This document shows positions 49,880-58,334 of a DNA stretch of 64,000 nucleotides, piece by piece (position 1 is the stretch's first letter; every line of letters begins with the position of its first letter). Below the pieces are notes generated by a model. The model did no database searches. It was not told the DNA's origin and was given only the letters and a program-made list of their open reading frames with translations. The stretch is from a virus, in the IMG/VR virus record IMGVR_UViG_3300047440_000809, positions 1-64,000 of that record; one strand, 5' to 3'. A program made the position numbers and the translations under genes.

Positions 49880-51034
49880 ATGAACAACAGGATCATTCAC
49901 GCGGCGCTTTTCACCCCCACCCCCGAAGGCTTCTGGGGCCTCCCCACCCTGGGCTGGGGCAAGCCGGGCACCGGCAAGACCAAAGGCATCGGCGCCGCCG
50001 CCGCTGCGGCCAACCTCCCCTTCTACCGGCTGTCACCGGCCGAGGCAGGCGAGGGACAGTTCGGCGTGGTCCCGGTCCCGGGCGCGGACGGCTTCCTCCA
50101 CTACCCGGCGCCCGAGTGGGTGCAGAAGTTCAACACGGGCCGAGGCGGCGTGCTCTTCGTGGACGAGATCTCCACCGCCCCGCCGGCGCTCCAGGCGCCG
50201 CTTCTCGGGCTCGTGCAGCTCCGCGTGATCGGGGCGTACACCTTCGGGCCGCGGGTGCGCATCATCGCCGCCGCCAACGAGACCCAGGACGCCGCGGGCG
50301 GCTGGGACCTCGCTCCCGCGCTCGCCAACCGCTTCGGGCACTTCGACTTCGAGGGGCTCTCTTCCACCGACTGGGTCACGGGGCTCCTGGGGGGCTTCGC
50401 CAACACGGACGACACCCAGCACGTTGACGCCGAGGCCGAAGAGGCCCGCGTCATGCGCGAATGGCCGAGCGCCATCGCGATGGCCCGGGGGCTCGTCGCC
50501 GCGTTCATCAAGGTCCGCCCCGAGCTGCTGCACAAGCAGCCGTCGCGCGCCAGCAACAACACGAGTCGTGCGTGGCCGTCACACCGGTCGGTCGAGTACG
50601 CCACCCACGCCCTGGCGAGTGCCCGCGTGCACGGGCTCAACGAGGTCGACGCGGACGAGTTCGTGGGGGGCTTCGTGGGCCTCGCCTGGGTGACCGAGTT
50701 CGCCACCTTCCGCCAGAACCTCGACCTGCCCGACCCCGCCGAGCTGCTGGACGGCAAGGTGACGTTCGAGCACAAGTCCCGCCGCCTCGACCGCACGATG
50801 GCCGTGCTGTCCTCGATCGCCGCCCTGGTGGTGCCCGAGAACGCCACGAAGCGCAAGGAGCGGGGCAACGCCGCCTGGCGGATCATCGAGACCGTGGTCA
50901 AGGACTCGGCGGACGTGGCGATGCCTGCCGCCACCGCCCTGGCGCGGGCCCGGATGGTCGGCCCCGACTTCCCCGCCCACAAGGGGCCCCTGTCGAAGCT
51001 GTTCCCCACCATGAAAGAGGCGAAGGTCGCGTAG
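49880..51034 (+). CDS. MoxR-like AAA+ ATPase
   Basis: 384 aa. Walker A GWGKPGTGKTKGIG (25-38), Walker B GGVLFVDEIS (89-98), sensor 1 IIAAANETQD, then ALANRFGHFDFEG as in MoxR-type ATPases. MoxR ATPases act as chaperones with VWA-domain partners. The next gene encodes such a partner, so they probably form a complex that remodels a target, host or phage. SD GGGAGATAGAG and own promoter upstream. Confidence 0.85.
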   Translation: MNNRIIHAALFTPTPEGFWGLPTLGWGKPGTGKTKGIGAAAAAANLPFYRLSPAEAGEGQFGVVPVPGADGFLHYPAPEWVQKFNTGRGGVLFVDEISTAPPALQAPLLGLVQLRVIGAYTFGPRVRIIAAANETQDAAGGWDLAPALANRFGHFDFEGLSSTDWVTGLLGGFANTDDTQHVDAEAEEARVMREWPSAIAMARGLVAAFIKVRPELLHKQPSRASNNTSRAWPSHRSVEYATHALASARVHGLNEVDADEFVGGFVGLAWVTEFATFRQNLDLPDPAELLDGKVTFEHKSRRLDRTMAVLSSIAALVVPENATKRKERGNAAWRIIETVVKDSADVAMPAATALARARMVGPDFPAHKGPLSKLFPTMKEAKVA

Positions 51035-51083
51035 GCGGCTCCTGATATCAGGACTGGCATCAGACCTGCAAAGGATGGGGACC

Positions 51084-52457
51084 ATGGCACTCGACGCACG
51101 AAGCAAGCTGGCAGCTGCAATCATCCGGGTGGTGGGCGTGGACCCCTACAACACCGACGCCAACAAGCGCGGGCTGGCTCCGTACTTCGGGGCCATCCTG
51201 CGCGGGTTGGTACGGCGCGAGGCCCCCGGGCTCGGCACCATCGGCGTGTCCAAGGTCGGGGTGCTCTACTGGGACCCCGCCTTCGTGGACAAGACCACCA
51301 CCGAGGAGCTGTCCGCGGGGCTCATCCACGAGGTCATGCACGTGGCGCTCAAGCACTGCCAGCGCTTCGAGGACATGGGCGTGGTCGCGGAGGCGACCTC
51401 GGACCAGGGTGCCAAGGCGTTCATCGCGAACATGGCGGCCGACCTCGCAATCAACCCGGACGTCGAGAAGATGGCGGCGCTGCCGAAGGGCGGTCTGTTC
51501 CCCAAGGACTTCGACCTGCCGGACGGGCTCGTGATGGAGGAGTATTACCGGCTGCTGCTCAAGCAGGCCGAGGAGCAACAGCAGCAGGATGGCGGCGGGG
51601 GACAGGGCGAAGAGGACGGTGAGGGCGAGGACGGTGAGGGACAAGGGCAAGGCAACAAGCAGGGCAAGCCCGCGGTCGGGAAGGGCTGGTGCGGATCGTG
51701 CGCCGGCCACCCGCTGCCCCAGGAGCCCGCGGCGCAGGGCAAGAAGGACGAGGAGGGACGCAGCGAGGCCGACATGGAGCGCTTCCGCAAGCAGAGCGCG
51801 GAGGCCGTGCGGGAGGCGGCGCAGAAGAACCGGGGGTTCGTGCCGGACTCGCTCAAGGTCTGGGCCGACCAGATCCTCTCGCCCCCGAAGATCCCGTGGC
51901 GGGAGAAGCTGGCGCGCATCGTGCGCGGGGCGGTCGCCTACAAGAGCGGCGCGGTGGACCTCACCTGGAAGCGCCCGAGCCGGCGGCAGGCAGGCGTGGG
52001 CTACGGCATCGGGCGGCCCATCGTGCCGGCGATGCACGCGCCCGTGCCGGACGTGGCGGTGGTCGTGGACACGAGCGGGAGTATGGGCGACAGCGACCTC
52101 GCGGCGGCCGCGTCCGAGCTGGGCGGCGTGCTCGACGCGGTAGGCGCCAAGGTCACGGTGGTCGCCTGTGACGCCGAGGTACACGGGCTCCGCGAGTGCA
52201 AGACCATCCACGAGGCGGTGGAGCTGTTCGTGGGCGGGGGCGGCACCTCGATGGAGCCGGCGATGCAGGCGCTCCTGGAGAAGCGGCCTCAGCCGAGCGT
52301 CGTCATCATCTGCACGGACGGACACATCGGGGACGGGTACTTGAAGCACGAGCCGCCCTACAAGGTGATCTGGTGCGTGGTCGGGGCGGGCGGCAACACG
52401 GAGCCGTGCCCCTACGGGGACGTGGTGGTCGTGGACGACAGCGCGGTGCAGTCATGA
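51084..52457 (+). CDS. HExxH metallopeptidase-like / VWA protein (DUF2201-type)
   Basis: 457 aa. LIHEVMHVALKH at residues 80-91 is an HExxH zinc motif with a third His; about 160-215 is a Gly/Glu/Gln-rich linker; the C-terminal domain from ~319 has VVVDTSGSMGDS (MIDAS DxSxS), GGGGTSMEPAM and CTDGHIGD. This layout is that of DUF2201 N-terminal plus VWA-like proteins next to MoxR ATPases. ATG 51084 is chosen since AAAGGATGGGG precedes it; ATG 51075 lacks room for an SD. Confidence 0.82.
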   Translation: MALDARSKLAAAIIRVVGVDPYNTDANKRGLAPYFGAILRGLVRREAPGLGTIGVSKVGVLYWDPAFVDKTTTEELSAGLIHEVMHVALKHCQRFEDMGVVAEATSDQGAKAFIANMAADLAINPDVEKMAALPKGGLFPKDFDLPDGLVMEEYYRLLLKQAEEQQQQDGGGGQGEEDGEGEDGEGQGQGNKQGKPAVGKGWCGSCAGHPLPQEPAAQGKKDEEGRSEADMERFRKQSAEAVREAAQKNRGFVPDSLKVWADQILSPPKIPWREKLARIVRGAVAYKSGAVDLTWKRPSRRQAGVGYGIGRPIVPAMHAPVPDVAVVVDTSGSMGDSDLAAAASELGGVLDAVGAKVTVVACDAEVHGLRECKTIHEAVELFVGGGGTSMEPAMQALLEKRPQPSVVIICTDGHIGDGYLKHEPPYKVIWCVVGAGGNTEPCPYGDVVVVDDSAVQS

Positions 52458-52948
52458 TCCGCGACGTCAACAACTCCGACCTCGACAAGGCACTCCGCCG
52501 CCTGCGGAATCGCCTGACGAAGCTGCCCGCCACCACCGACCGTCCCATTGCTCGCCGCAACGCCCGGCGCTCGGTGCTCTCGGCCATGAGCCTGCTGAGG
52601 GCGGCAGTCGATCGGCTCTACCCGGCCATCGTCGAGCGCAAGGAGGTCGTGCGGCTCAAGACCACGAAGGGCCGGCTCGACCGCATCCGGAAGGCGGGCT
52701 GGCGGGACGTCCCAGGCGACCCCGAGGATATCGCGCAGTACGCGGCGGCCGGGGTGCGCGTGCGGCGCATCGTCATCAAGGATCCGGTTGGTCCGCTTCA
52801 GCCCCGCGATTACGTAACTCGTACCTTCTGGTTCGTGCCCGGTTGGGCGGCGGCCATTGGGTCCGACAAGCATCGCGAGCTGGCCGAGGCCAAGCGGTCG
52901 CGGACGGCACAGCGTGCCGCCCTTGCGGCGGAGGCGCTCACCACGTAG
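52454..52948 (+). CDS. Unknown partner of the MoxR/VWA genes
   Basis: 164 aa, ATGA overlap with the VWA gene. Basic helical start (LDKALRRLRNRLTKLPATTD), middle strands (VRVRRIVIKDPVG) and Ala-rich end. Function unknown. Confidence 0.6.
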   Translation: MIRDVNNSDLDKALRRLRNRLTKLPATTDRPIARRNARRSVLSAMSLLRAAVDRLYPAIVERKEVVRLKTTKGRLDRIRKAGWRDVPGDPEDIAQYAAAGVRVRRIVIKDPVGPLQPRDYVTRTFWFVPGWAAAIGSDKHRELAEAKRSRTAQRAALAAEALTT

Positions 52949-52950
52949 CT

Positions 52951-53014
52951 CGTGATATCAGGACTTGTACCTGGCATTCAGTTTGCTAATCTGTTGGCAC
53001 GGAGGGAGATAGAG
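52951..53014 (+). promoter_or_regulatory. TGATATCA site and promoter before 53015
   Basis: TGATATCAGGACT directly follows the upstream stop, as it also does at 51043. Then TTGTAC (52965-52970), 16 nt, TAATCT (52987-52992), the phrase TGTTGGCACG and SD GGAGGGAGATAGAG before the ATG 53015. Confidence 0.5.
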
Positions 53015-53932
53015 ATGAGCACAGCAAGAGTAACCGATTACGTCATCACCCCGGAGGCGGTCGAGACCGCCGGGTGCGTCACCTACTGGCGCGTGTCGGG
53101 CGACGTCAACATCGATGCGTTCACCAAGGCGTGGATCGACGCGGGCCTGGACGCGAAGTTCCTGCGCAAGGCGCCGGAGCCTGCGACCGCGCTGCGCCGT
53201 GCGGTCCTGGGCCTCGCTGATCGGAAGGCGGTCGGCGAGACGAAGGAAATCCGCACGCTCGTGCGTCCGCAGCAGGAGCCCCACTCCTGGGCGGTCGTCA
53301 CCGAGGTCGTGGAGAAGGGCGAGGCGCCACGGTACAGCACGCAAGTCATCGTCAGCTTCGTGGATGGTCACCCCCAGTTCGAGACGCTCACCCACAGCGA
53401 GGAGGACGCGTCGAACATCAGCGCTCGCGTCCTCCTCGCCTACAACAGCCAGCAGGGCTCGTTCGCCACGGAGGACATCACGGGCTGGCTGGTCAAGCTG
53501 GCGCGCCTCCAGGGCGCCATCACCCTGCGCGAGTCGGGCGGCGTCTACTTCATCCCCCGTCCGTCGATGGACTTCTGGACGAAGGCCGCCGACGTGGTCG
53601 AGGCGGTATCGGGCAAGGGCCATCAGGTCTTCCGCATCCCGGCCATGAAGAACTCAGAGGCCGTGGCCGCCATCGTGGACGCGATCCAGGCCGAGGCCGC
53701 CAAGGTCGCCGAGACGATGGAGGAGGAGCTGCTCGCGACCGGCGACGACCAGCTCGGCAAGCGCGCCGTCAAGACCCGGCAGACGGACGTCGAGGCGCTG
53801 CTCGGCAAGCTCGCCGACTACGAGACCCTGCTCGGTCTCCAGCTCGACGTGCGGGCGCGGGTCGAGGCGCTCCAGGCCAACCTCGCGGCGGCGGCCATGT
53901 TGGCGCTGCCGGGAGAGGCGGTGTCGTCGTGA
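53015..53932 (+). CDS. Conserved unknown protein downstream of MoxR/VWA
   Basis: 305 aa. Alpha/beta N-terminal half (YWRVSGDVNIDAFTKAWIDA; LRRAVLGLADRKAVGE) with GGVYFIPRPSMDFW in the middle, then a long helix-rich region (about 220-300) likely a coiled coil. I recall similar proteins beside phage MoxR/VWA genes (DUF6744-like), but I am not sure. SD is strong. Confidence 0.6.
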   Translation: MSTARVTDYVITPEAVETAGCVTYWRVSGDVNIDAFTKAWIDAGLDAKFLRKAPEPATALRRAVLGLADRKAVGETKEIRTLVRPQQEPHSWAVVTEVVEKGEAPRYSTQVIVSFVDGHPQFETLTHSEEDASNISARVLLAYNSQQGSFATEDITGWLVKLARLQGAITLRESGGVYFIPRPSMDFWTKAADVVEAVSGKGHQVFRIPAMKNSEAVAAIVDAIQAEAAKVAETMEEELLATGDDQLGKRAVKTRQTDVEALLGKLADYETLLGLQLDVRARVEALQANLAAAAMLALPGEAVSS

Positions 53933-54393
53933 CCATCACCGCCGATACGACGACAGGCGAGCTGGAGAGAGTGTTTGCATACCTCCGGTGCCCCTTCCGC
54001 GTCATCCCGCGCCGTCTGAGCGGAGGCGGCTTCACCTTCATCATCCAGGTGCAGGTGCCGGGCGGTAGCGCCACGTTCTCCAACGCCTCGTTCGCGGCGG
54101 CGCTCGACAGCTCCATCGCTTTCATGACGTTGCAGAAGCACGAGCGGGTCGCCACAGCCACCGCTGACCCGGAGGGCGCGCGCGTCGGCCCGGCGCCGAT
54201 GCCCGATCCCACACGGGTTGGCTACGCGACCGCCCCCGCCCACTGCGCGGCGTGCGGGCACGGGGAGGACTCGGGCACGAGCTACAACCCGCTCGAACCG
54301 TGCATCAACTGCGGCGCCTCCACGCCGTGCACGTTGCCGAACGGCCACGAGGACGGCCAGCACAGGGTGCATGAGGAAGAGGCCGTACAGTGA
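53929..54393 (+). CDS. Small protein with C-terminal zinc ribbon
   Basis: 154 aa from GTG 53929 (GTGA). Alpha/beta N-terminal part (FRVIPRRLSGGGFTFIIQVQ), then a Pro-rich linker and CAACGHGED...CINCGAS, a four-Cys zinc ribbon. Function unknown. Confidence 0.6.
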   Translation: MTITADTTTGELERVFAYLRCPFRVIPRRLSGGGFTFIIQVQVPGGSATFSNASFAAALDSSIAFMTLQKHERVATATADPEGARVGPAPMPDPTRVGYATAPAHCAACGHGEDSGTSYNPLEPCINCGASTPCTLPNGHEDGQHRVHEEEAVQ

Positions 54394-54584
54394 CCTTCAC
54401 CGGCGTCAAGACCTTCACGGGGACGACCTCGGGCGCGCGGGAGACACTCGGGGACAAGTTCAACCTCTGGCTGCGTCAGCACCGCGAGGTCGAGGTGGTC
54501 GAGACGCGCGTTCTCCAGTCGTCAGATAACGCGTACCATTGCTTGACGATCATATGCTTCTACAACACCAAGGAGTCGTCATGA
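54390..54584 (+). CDS. Small conserved phage-type protein
   Basis: 64 aa from GTG 54390 (GTGA). MTFTGVKTFTGTTSGA, WLRQHREVEVVETRVLQSSD, HCLTIICFY. This sequence pattern of a short alpha/beta protein ending in a Y-rich strand recurs in many phages; function unknown to me. Confidence 0.6.
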   Translation: MTFTGVKTFTGTTSGARETLGDKFNLWLRQHREVEVVETRVLQSSDNAYHCLTIICFYNTKESS

Positions 54585-55246
54585 ACTTCTTCAGGGACAC
54601 CTCGATCGGGTTCGGCGTCATGTTCACGCTCGTGCTCCTCTGCATGCTCGGCTGCGGGTCCGTGGATGCGCTGGCAGTGCCAGACGGCGGGGGCGAGGCA
54701 GCGGCGGGCAGCGGTGGCGCAGGCGGAGCGGCAGGGACGATGGGCATGGGCGGCTCGACGGGCGGCAGCATGGCCGGAGCCGGCGGGGGCGCCGCGGGCG
54801 CAAGTGGCGGAGCTACCGGTGCGGCAGGATCGGCCGGGCTGCCGCTCGGGGCTGCGTGCACGGCGAACAGCGCATGCAGCGCGCCGCACATCTGCGCGGC
54901 CGACGTCAACGGTGGGATGGCCTGCTGCGACGGGCACCCCGATGCCTGCAACGCGTGCGTGCAGGGCCACCTCCAGCCGGTAGCGGACGGCACGCTGTGC
55001 GGATCGGCGCCGCCGCCGGGGACCATCATCTGCACCGGCACGTACACGATGGCGCCGGGCAACATCGAAGTCTACCCGTCGATCAGCGCCAACGCGTGCA
55101 CGGGCGGAACGTGCGGCCCCGCGGTCCTGTCGTGCGCCAGCCAGGTCACGTGCCCGTCCGGACTGCACCCTGGATGCCGCGTGGACATCCTCTCCAGCGG
55201 CCCGGCCAAGATGGAAGGGGCGGGCTGCGGCTGCGCGATGTACTGA
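54581..55246 (+). CDS. Lipoprotein with Gly/Ala linker and Cys-rich domain (myxobacterial type)
   Basis: 221 aa, ATGA overlap. Signal peptide (FGVMFTLVLLCMLGC) with lipobox MLGC, Cys25 as lipid site; then a Gly/Ala-rich linker (GGGEAAAGSGGAGGAAG, about 37-85); then a Cys-rich domain (AACTANSACSAPHICAAD, MACCDGHPDACNACV) with about 17 Cys. This layout is typical of myxobacterial surface lipoproteins, so it may be a gene taken from the host. It could change the host surface, for example to block superinfection. Confidence 0.75.
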   Translation: MNFFRDTSIGFGVMFTLVLLCMLGCGSVDALAVPDGGGEAAAGSGGAGGAAGTMGMGGSTGGSMAGAGGGAAGASGGATGAAGSAGLPLGAACTANSACSAPHICAADVNGGMACCDGHPDACNACVQGHLQPVADGTLCGSAPPPGTIICTGTYTMAPGNIEVYPSISANACTGGTCGPAVLSCASQVTCPSGLHPGCRVDILSSGPAKMEGAGCGCAMY

Positions 55247-55247
55247 A

Positions 55248-55577
55248 ATGGGTCTTGGCAAGGACGATCAAGGGCGCCGGCGCCCGTGGCGCGAAGTCGT
55301 GCACATCGATGACCGTGACACACGCGGTGGTGGATCGTGCTGGTTCTTGACGCTCGCGTGTGGCCACTACAAGACGGTGTCGGTGCCGCTGGCGAGCAAT
55401 CCGTTCAGAGGGATACTGTGCCGGCCGCCTCGTGCCCCCTTCCGCGTCCGCTGTATTAGCTGCCCGTCCGAAGCCGATACGCCAGCTCCACCGCCGGCCG
55501 CGCGTCCTCGATCCCATGGCCGCGCCCGGCGAGCGTCTCGCGGTATACGGTCGAGTGGAGATTCTCGAAGCCAATGA
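55248..55577 (+). CDS. Small zinc-binding protein (3' end uncertain)
   Basis: Up to 109 aa. FLTLACGHYKTVSVPLASNP and RVRCISC are a known phage pattern: CGH, then VRCxxC, a zinc site. ATG 55248 follows the lipoprotein stop by 1 nt. The last ~40 residues look non-coding and overlap the convergent oxidoreductase gene. Confidence 0.5.
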   Translation: MGLGKDDQGRRRPWREVVHIDDRDTRGGGSCWFLTLACGHYKTVSVPLASNPFRGILCRPPRAPFRVRCISCPSEADTPAPPPAARPRSHGRARRASRGIRSSGDSRSQ

Positions 55578-56355
55578 GCTGCGTGCGGTATCCGTCCATG
55601 TCGATGTAGCGTTCCGCCTCGCCGTTCGCTGCATCCTGCCCATCGATCGAGAGTAGCCACTCTACGTTTGCGCGTTCGAGCCGCAATACTCCCCTAGCGC
55701 GCGTTGCGGATCGCTGGACGTTCGCGATGGACTCGCCGGGGCCGAACAGCCACAGCAGAAGGTCGAGCATATGGATGCCGATGTTCGTGATGAGCCCACC
55801 GCTCTTCTCCTCAGCACCCTTCCAGCTTCGCGCGTACCAGCGGCCGCGCGGCGTGACGTAGTGGAGCTTCACCTGATCCGCACGGCGTGTACCAGGAAGA
55901 CGAAGGGACTGACGTAGCGCTTTTAGCTTCTCTGCATGTCGGAGCTGCAAGACAGTGAAGACGCGCCGCTGGTCTTCTGCGCCGAGCCCGAACGCTGTCT
56001 CCACGTCGCTGAGCGCATCCAGGTTCTTCGGGTCGAGCACGAGCGGCTTCTCGCAGATCACCCGAGCACCAGCGCGCAGCCCGAGGCGCACGTGCGTGTC
56101 GTGCAGGTGATTCGGTGAGCACACCGAAAGCCAGTCGATGCCGTTGCCCTCGCGCCGCAGCTTCTCCAGGTGACGCTCGAACCGCTCGGGCTCAGTGAAG
56201 AACTCCGTGTCGCGATCGAACCTGTCTAGCACCCCCACCGCATCGTGGAGGTCGAGCGCGGCCACGAGCTTGCCGCCGACGTCCTTGATGGCCTGTAGGT
56301 GGCGGGGGGCGACGAAGCCGGCGGCGCCGATGAGCGCGAAGCGCGGGGGGGTCAC
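55456..56355 (-). CDS. Gfo/Idh/MocA-family NAD(P)-dependent sugar oxidoreductase
   Basis: 299 aa. FALIGAAGFVAPRHLQAIKD (dinucleotide fold), RVICEKPLVLDPKN (the EKP motif), GLITNIGIHMLDLLLWLFG. The pattern resembles WlbA/WbpB-type UDP-HexNAcA 3-dehydrogenases of surface-sugar pathways. It may oxidise a UDP-sugar used by the nearby glycosyltransferases. GTG 56355 overlaps the upstream stop (GTGA). Confidence 0.75.
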   Translation of the reverse strand: MTPPRFALIGAAGFVAPRHLQAIKDVGGKLVAALDLHDAVGVLDRFDRDTEFFTEPERFERHLEKLRREGNGIDWLSVCSPNHLHDTHVRLGLRAGARVICEKPLVLDPKNLDALSDVETAFGLGAEDQRRVFTVLQLRHAEKLKALRQSLRLPGTRRADQVKLHYVTPRGRWYARSWKGAEEKSGGLITNIGIHMLDLLLWLFGPGESIANVQRSATRARGVLRLERANVEWLLSIDGQDAANGEAERYIDMDGYRTQLIGFENLHSTVYRETLAGRGHGIEDARPAVELAYRLRTGS

Positions 56356-56744
56356 GCCGGCACCGGAGGCGCCAGGAGCGCCTGCTCGCCCTTGAGCGCC
56401 AACGATGTCTCCTCGATCAGGTCGTCCTTGGCGCGAATGACCTCATCGGCTACCCCGGGGCGCCTCACGACGATGAACAGCTCGCGCCAGATGATCGTGA
56501 CCATCTCCGGGTCAGCGCACTTGGCGTACTCCCCGAGCCACCATGCCCCGTTACCGGTCGAGCGGCTGTACGGCTCGTGCCGCCTCCAGACCTTGCCGAT
56601 AACGGTGCCTGACGGGACGGTGCAGGAGTAGTCGTCGAGGTCTTCGAGGTGTTCGAGCGGGATCGTGGCTGTCTTCTCGTCCAGCTTGAGCCCGAGATCG
56701 ACGAGCTTCTGCTTCCACTTCTCCTCTTCCTTCGTCCAGTCCAT
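56352..56744 (-). CDS. Unknown protein
   Basis: 130 aa. MDWTKEEEKWKQKLVDLGLK, then LDDYSCTVPSGTVIGKVWRR and an alpha/beta end. No family recognised. A -10-like TATTGT lies 32 nt upstream on the minus strand. Confidence 0.6.
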   Translation of the reverse strand: MDWTKEEEKWKQKLVDLGLKLDEKTATIPLEHLEDLDDYSCTVPSGTVIGKVWRRHEPYSRSTGNGAWWLGEYAKCADPEMVTIIWRELFIVVRRPGVADEVIRAKDDLIEETSLALKGEQALLAPPVPA

Positions 56745-56802
56745 GGCGCTCAGCCTATCCCATTGACGCTGTGCCAACAATACAGCATCATCGGTGACTG
56801 GC
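56745..56802. promoter_or_regulatory. Overlapping divergent promoters
   Basis: Minus strand: GCTGTATTGTTGGC with TATTGT at 56782-56777. Plus strand: TTGACG (56763-56768), 17 nt, CATCAT (56786-56791) before the RHH gene at 56803. The promoters overlap, so only one can be used at a time; the RHH protein could be the switch. Confidence 0.45.
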
Positions 56803-56952
56803 ATGGAGAAAAAGACGACGACGATCACCATTCGCCTCACCGTGGAGCTGAAGACTCAGATCTACGAGGCGATGGCACGCGAGCGTCGCAGCCTGACCAA
56901 CTTCGTCGTGTGTGCGCTAGAAGATCGAATCGCGGCCAAGAAGGACAGCTAG
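56803..56952 (+). CDS. Ribbon-helix-helix DNA-binding protein (49 aa)
   Basis: Too short for usual calling. MEKKTTTITIRLTVELKTQI, then YEAMARERRSLTNFVVCALE: strand, helix, turn, helix as in Arc/MetJ/CopG. Such proteins bind DNA as dimers. It lies next to overlapping divergent promoters and may regulate them and the glycosylation operon that follows. Confidence 0.7.
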   Translation: MEKKTTTITIRLTVELKTQIYEAMARERRSLTNFVVCALEDRIAAKKDS

Positions 56953-58334
56953 TGAAGATCGTCGTCCTCGACTCCACCTCGATCCCTGGCGTCACACACG
57001 GCCCCGGGATGCCCGCCTACTTCAGCCGCCCTGCTATCGACTACCTCACGCAGCAACTCAAACACGAGGTCGTCATCGCCGACAGCTTCGACCCAGCGCT
57101 GTGCGCAGCCGCCGACGTGGTCTGGGCCGAGTGGATAACCGAGCCGGCGTACCAGGCGGCGGCCTCGGGTGTGTGCAAGCGGCTCGTGCTCCGCTGCAAG
57201 GGGTTCGACGCGCACGGCCCCCTCGACCAGCTCCGGTGGAACAACGTAGACGCGCTCGTGTACGAGAGCCCGCACGTGCGCCGGTTGGCCGAGGTGCGCT
57301 TCCCTGCGCTCGCCGACTTCAAGCCGGTGTTTGTCTTCCCGAGCGGCCTCGACCTCACGGCCATCCCGTTCAAGGAGCGCCAAGCGGGACCGGTCATCGC
57401 GTTCGTCGGACGCGCGGTGGCGGACAAGGGCTACCAGCTCGCGTACGAGTGGGCGCGCGAAAAGCCGCTGTTTCAGTTCCACATGACGTGCTCACTCGCC
57501 GAAGCGAACCCGCGCTTCATGGGCTACCTCGAACACGCGCGCCCACCGAACGTGACCTTGCACGGCACCGTGGACGATCCGGTGAAGTGGCTCCAGCAGA
57601 TTGACGCAAACTACTTCCTGTCGGCGTCCATCCAGGAGGCGCCGGGGTATGCGATTGCCGAGGCGATGGCGCTCGGGATCAAGCCGCTCATCCACGATGG
57701 CCCTGGGATCTCCGACCACTGGCCGCTCTACCTCACATGGCGGAGCTTCGACGATCTGAATCGGATGATGGCGCTACCCCACGACTCGGCGCTCTATCGG
57801 CAGATCGTCGATAACCAGTTCGACGCCTTCCAGCGCTCGAAGGAATTCGCGTCGGTGCTGCTCGATGCTCCTGCTCGCGACACCACCGCGGCCGTGAAGG
57901 TGGCGACGCAGCAGGCAGAGACCGTTACCACAGCGACAATCGAGCACGTGTTCGGCGCGATCCGCCGTGCGGTCGACAATCCCAACTATCCCATGGACGT
58001 GCTCGACGCCGGCGTCACCAGCTTCCGTGCACAGACCGAGTTGCACGGCGAATACGCGGAGCTGCGCTACGGCGCGGCACTCGGTGCGGCCATCGCGTTC
58101 TACAACCACAGCGATCTCGCCCGCGCTGAAGTGTGGGCGTGCCGTGCCCTCCTCGACTTCGCGCGGCCGGACGTGCTCGTCCTACTCGGGGAGATCGCGC
58201 TCGGCCGCGGAGATCGCCAGGGCGCCACCCAGTGGTTCAAGGCTGCGTGCGCAGTGGACGACGTGCCACATCCACATCGGAACGTGGGGCTGACCGAGCG
58301 CCGGCGGGAACGTCTGAAGGAAGCGCTGCGGTGA
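56952..58334 (+). CDS. GT4-type glycosyltransferase with C-terminal TPR-like module
   Basis: 460 aa from GTG 56952, which shares its G with the upstream TAG. GT-B pattern: VIAFVGRAVADKGYQLAYEW, a late EAPGYAIAEAMALGIKPLIH (E-x7-E-like). Residues ~380-445 are helical repeats (FYNHSDLARAEVWACRALLD, KAACAVDD) shared with the GT2 protein at 60706. It transfers a sugar from an activated donor; acceptor unknown. Confidence 0.78.
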   Translation: MKIVVLDSTSIPGVTHGPGMPAYFSRPAIDYLTQQLKHEVVIADSFDPALCAAADVVWAEWITEPAYQAAASGVCKRLVLRCKGFDAHGPLDQLRWNNVDALVYESPHVRRLAEVRFPALADFKPVFVFPSGLDLTAIPFKERQAGPVIAFVGRAVADKGYQLAYEWAREKPLFQFHMTCSLAEANPRFMGYLEHARPPNVTLHGTVDDPVKWLQQIDANYFLSASIQEAPGYAIAEAMALGIKPLIHDGPGISDHWPLYLTWRSFDDLNRMMALPHDSALYRQIVDNQFDAFQRSKEFASVLLDAPARDTTAAVKVATQQAETVTTATIEHVFGAIRRAVDNPNYPMDVLDAGVTSFRAQTELHGEYAELRYGAALGAAIAFYNHSDLARAEVWACRALLDFARPDVLVLLGEIALGRGDRQGATQWFKAACAVDDVPHPHRNVGLTERRRERLKEALR

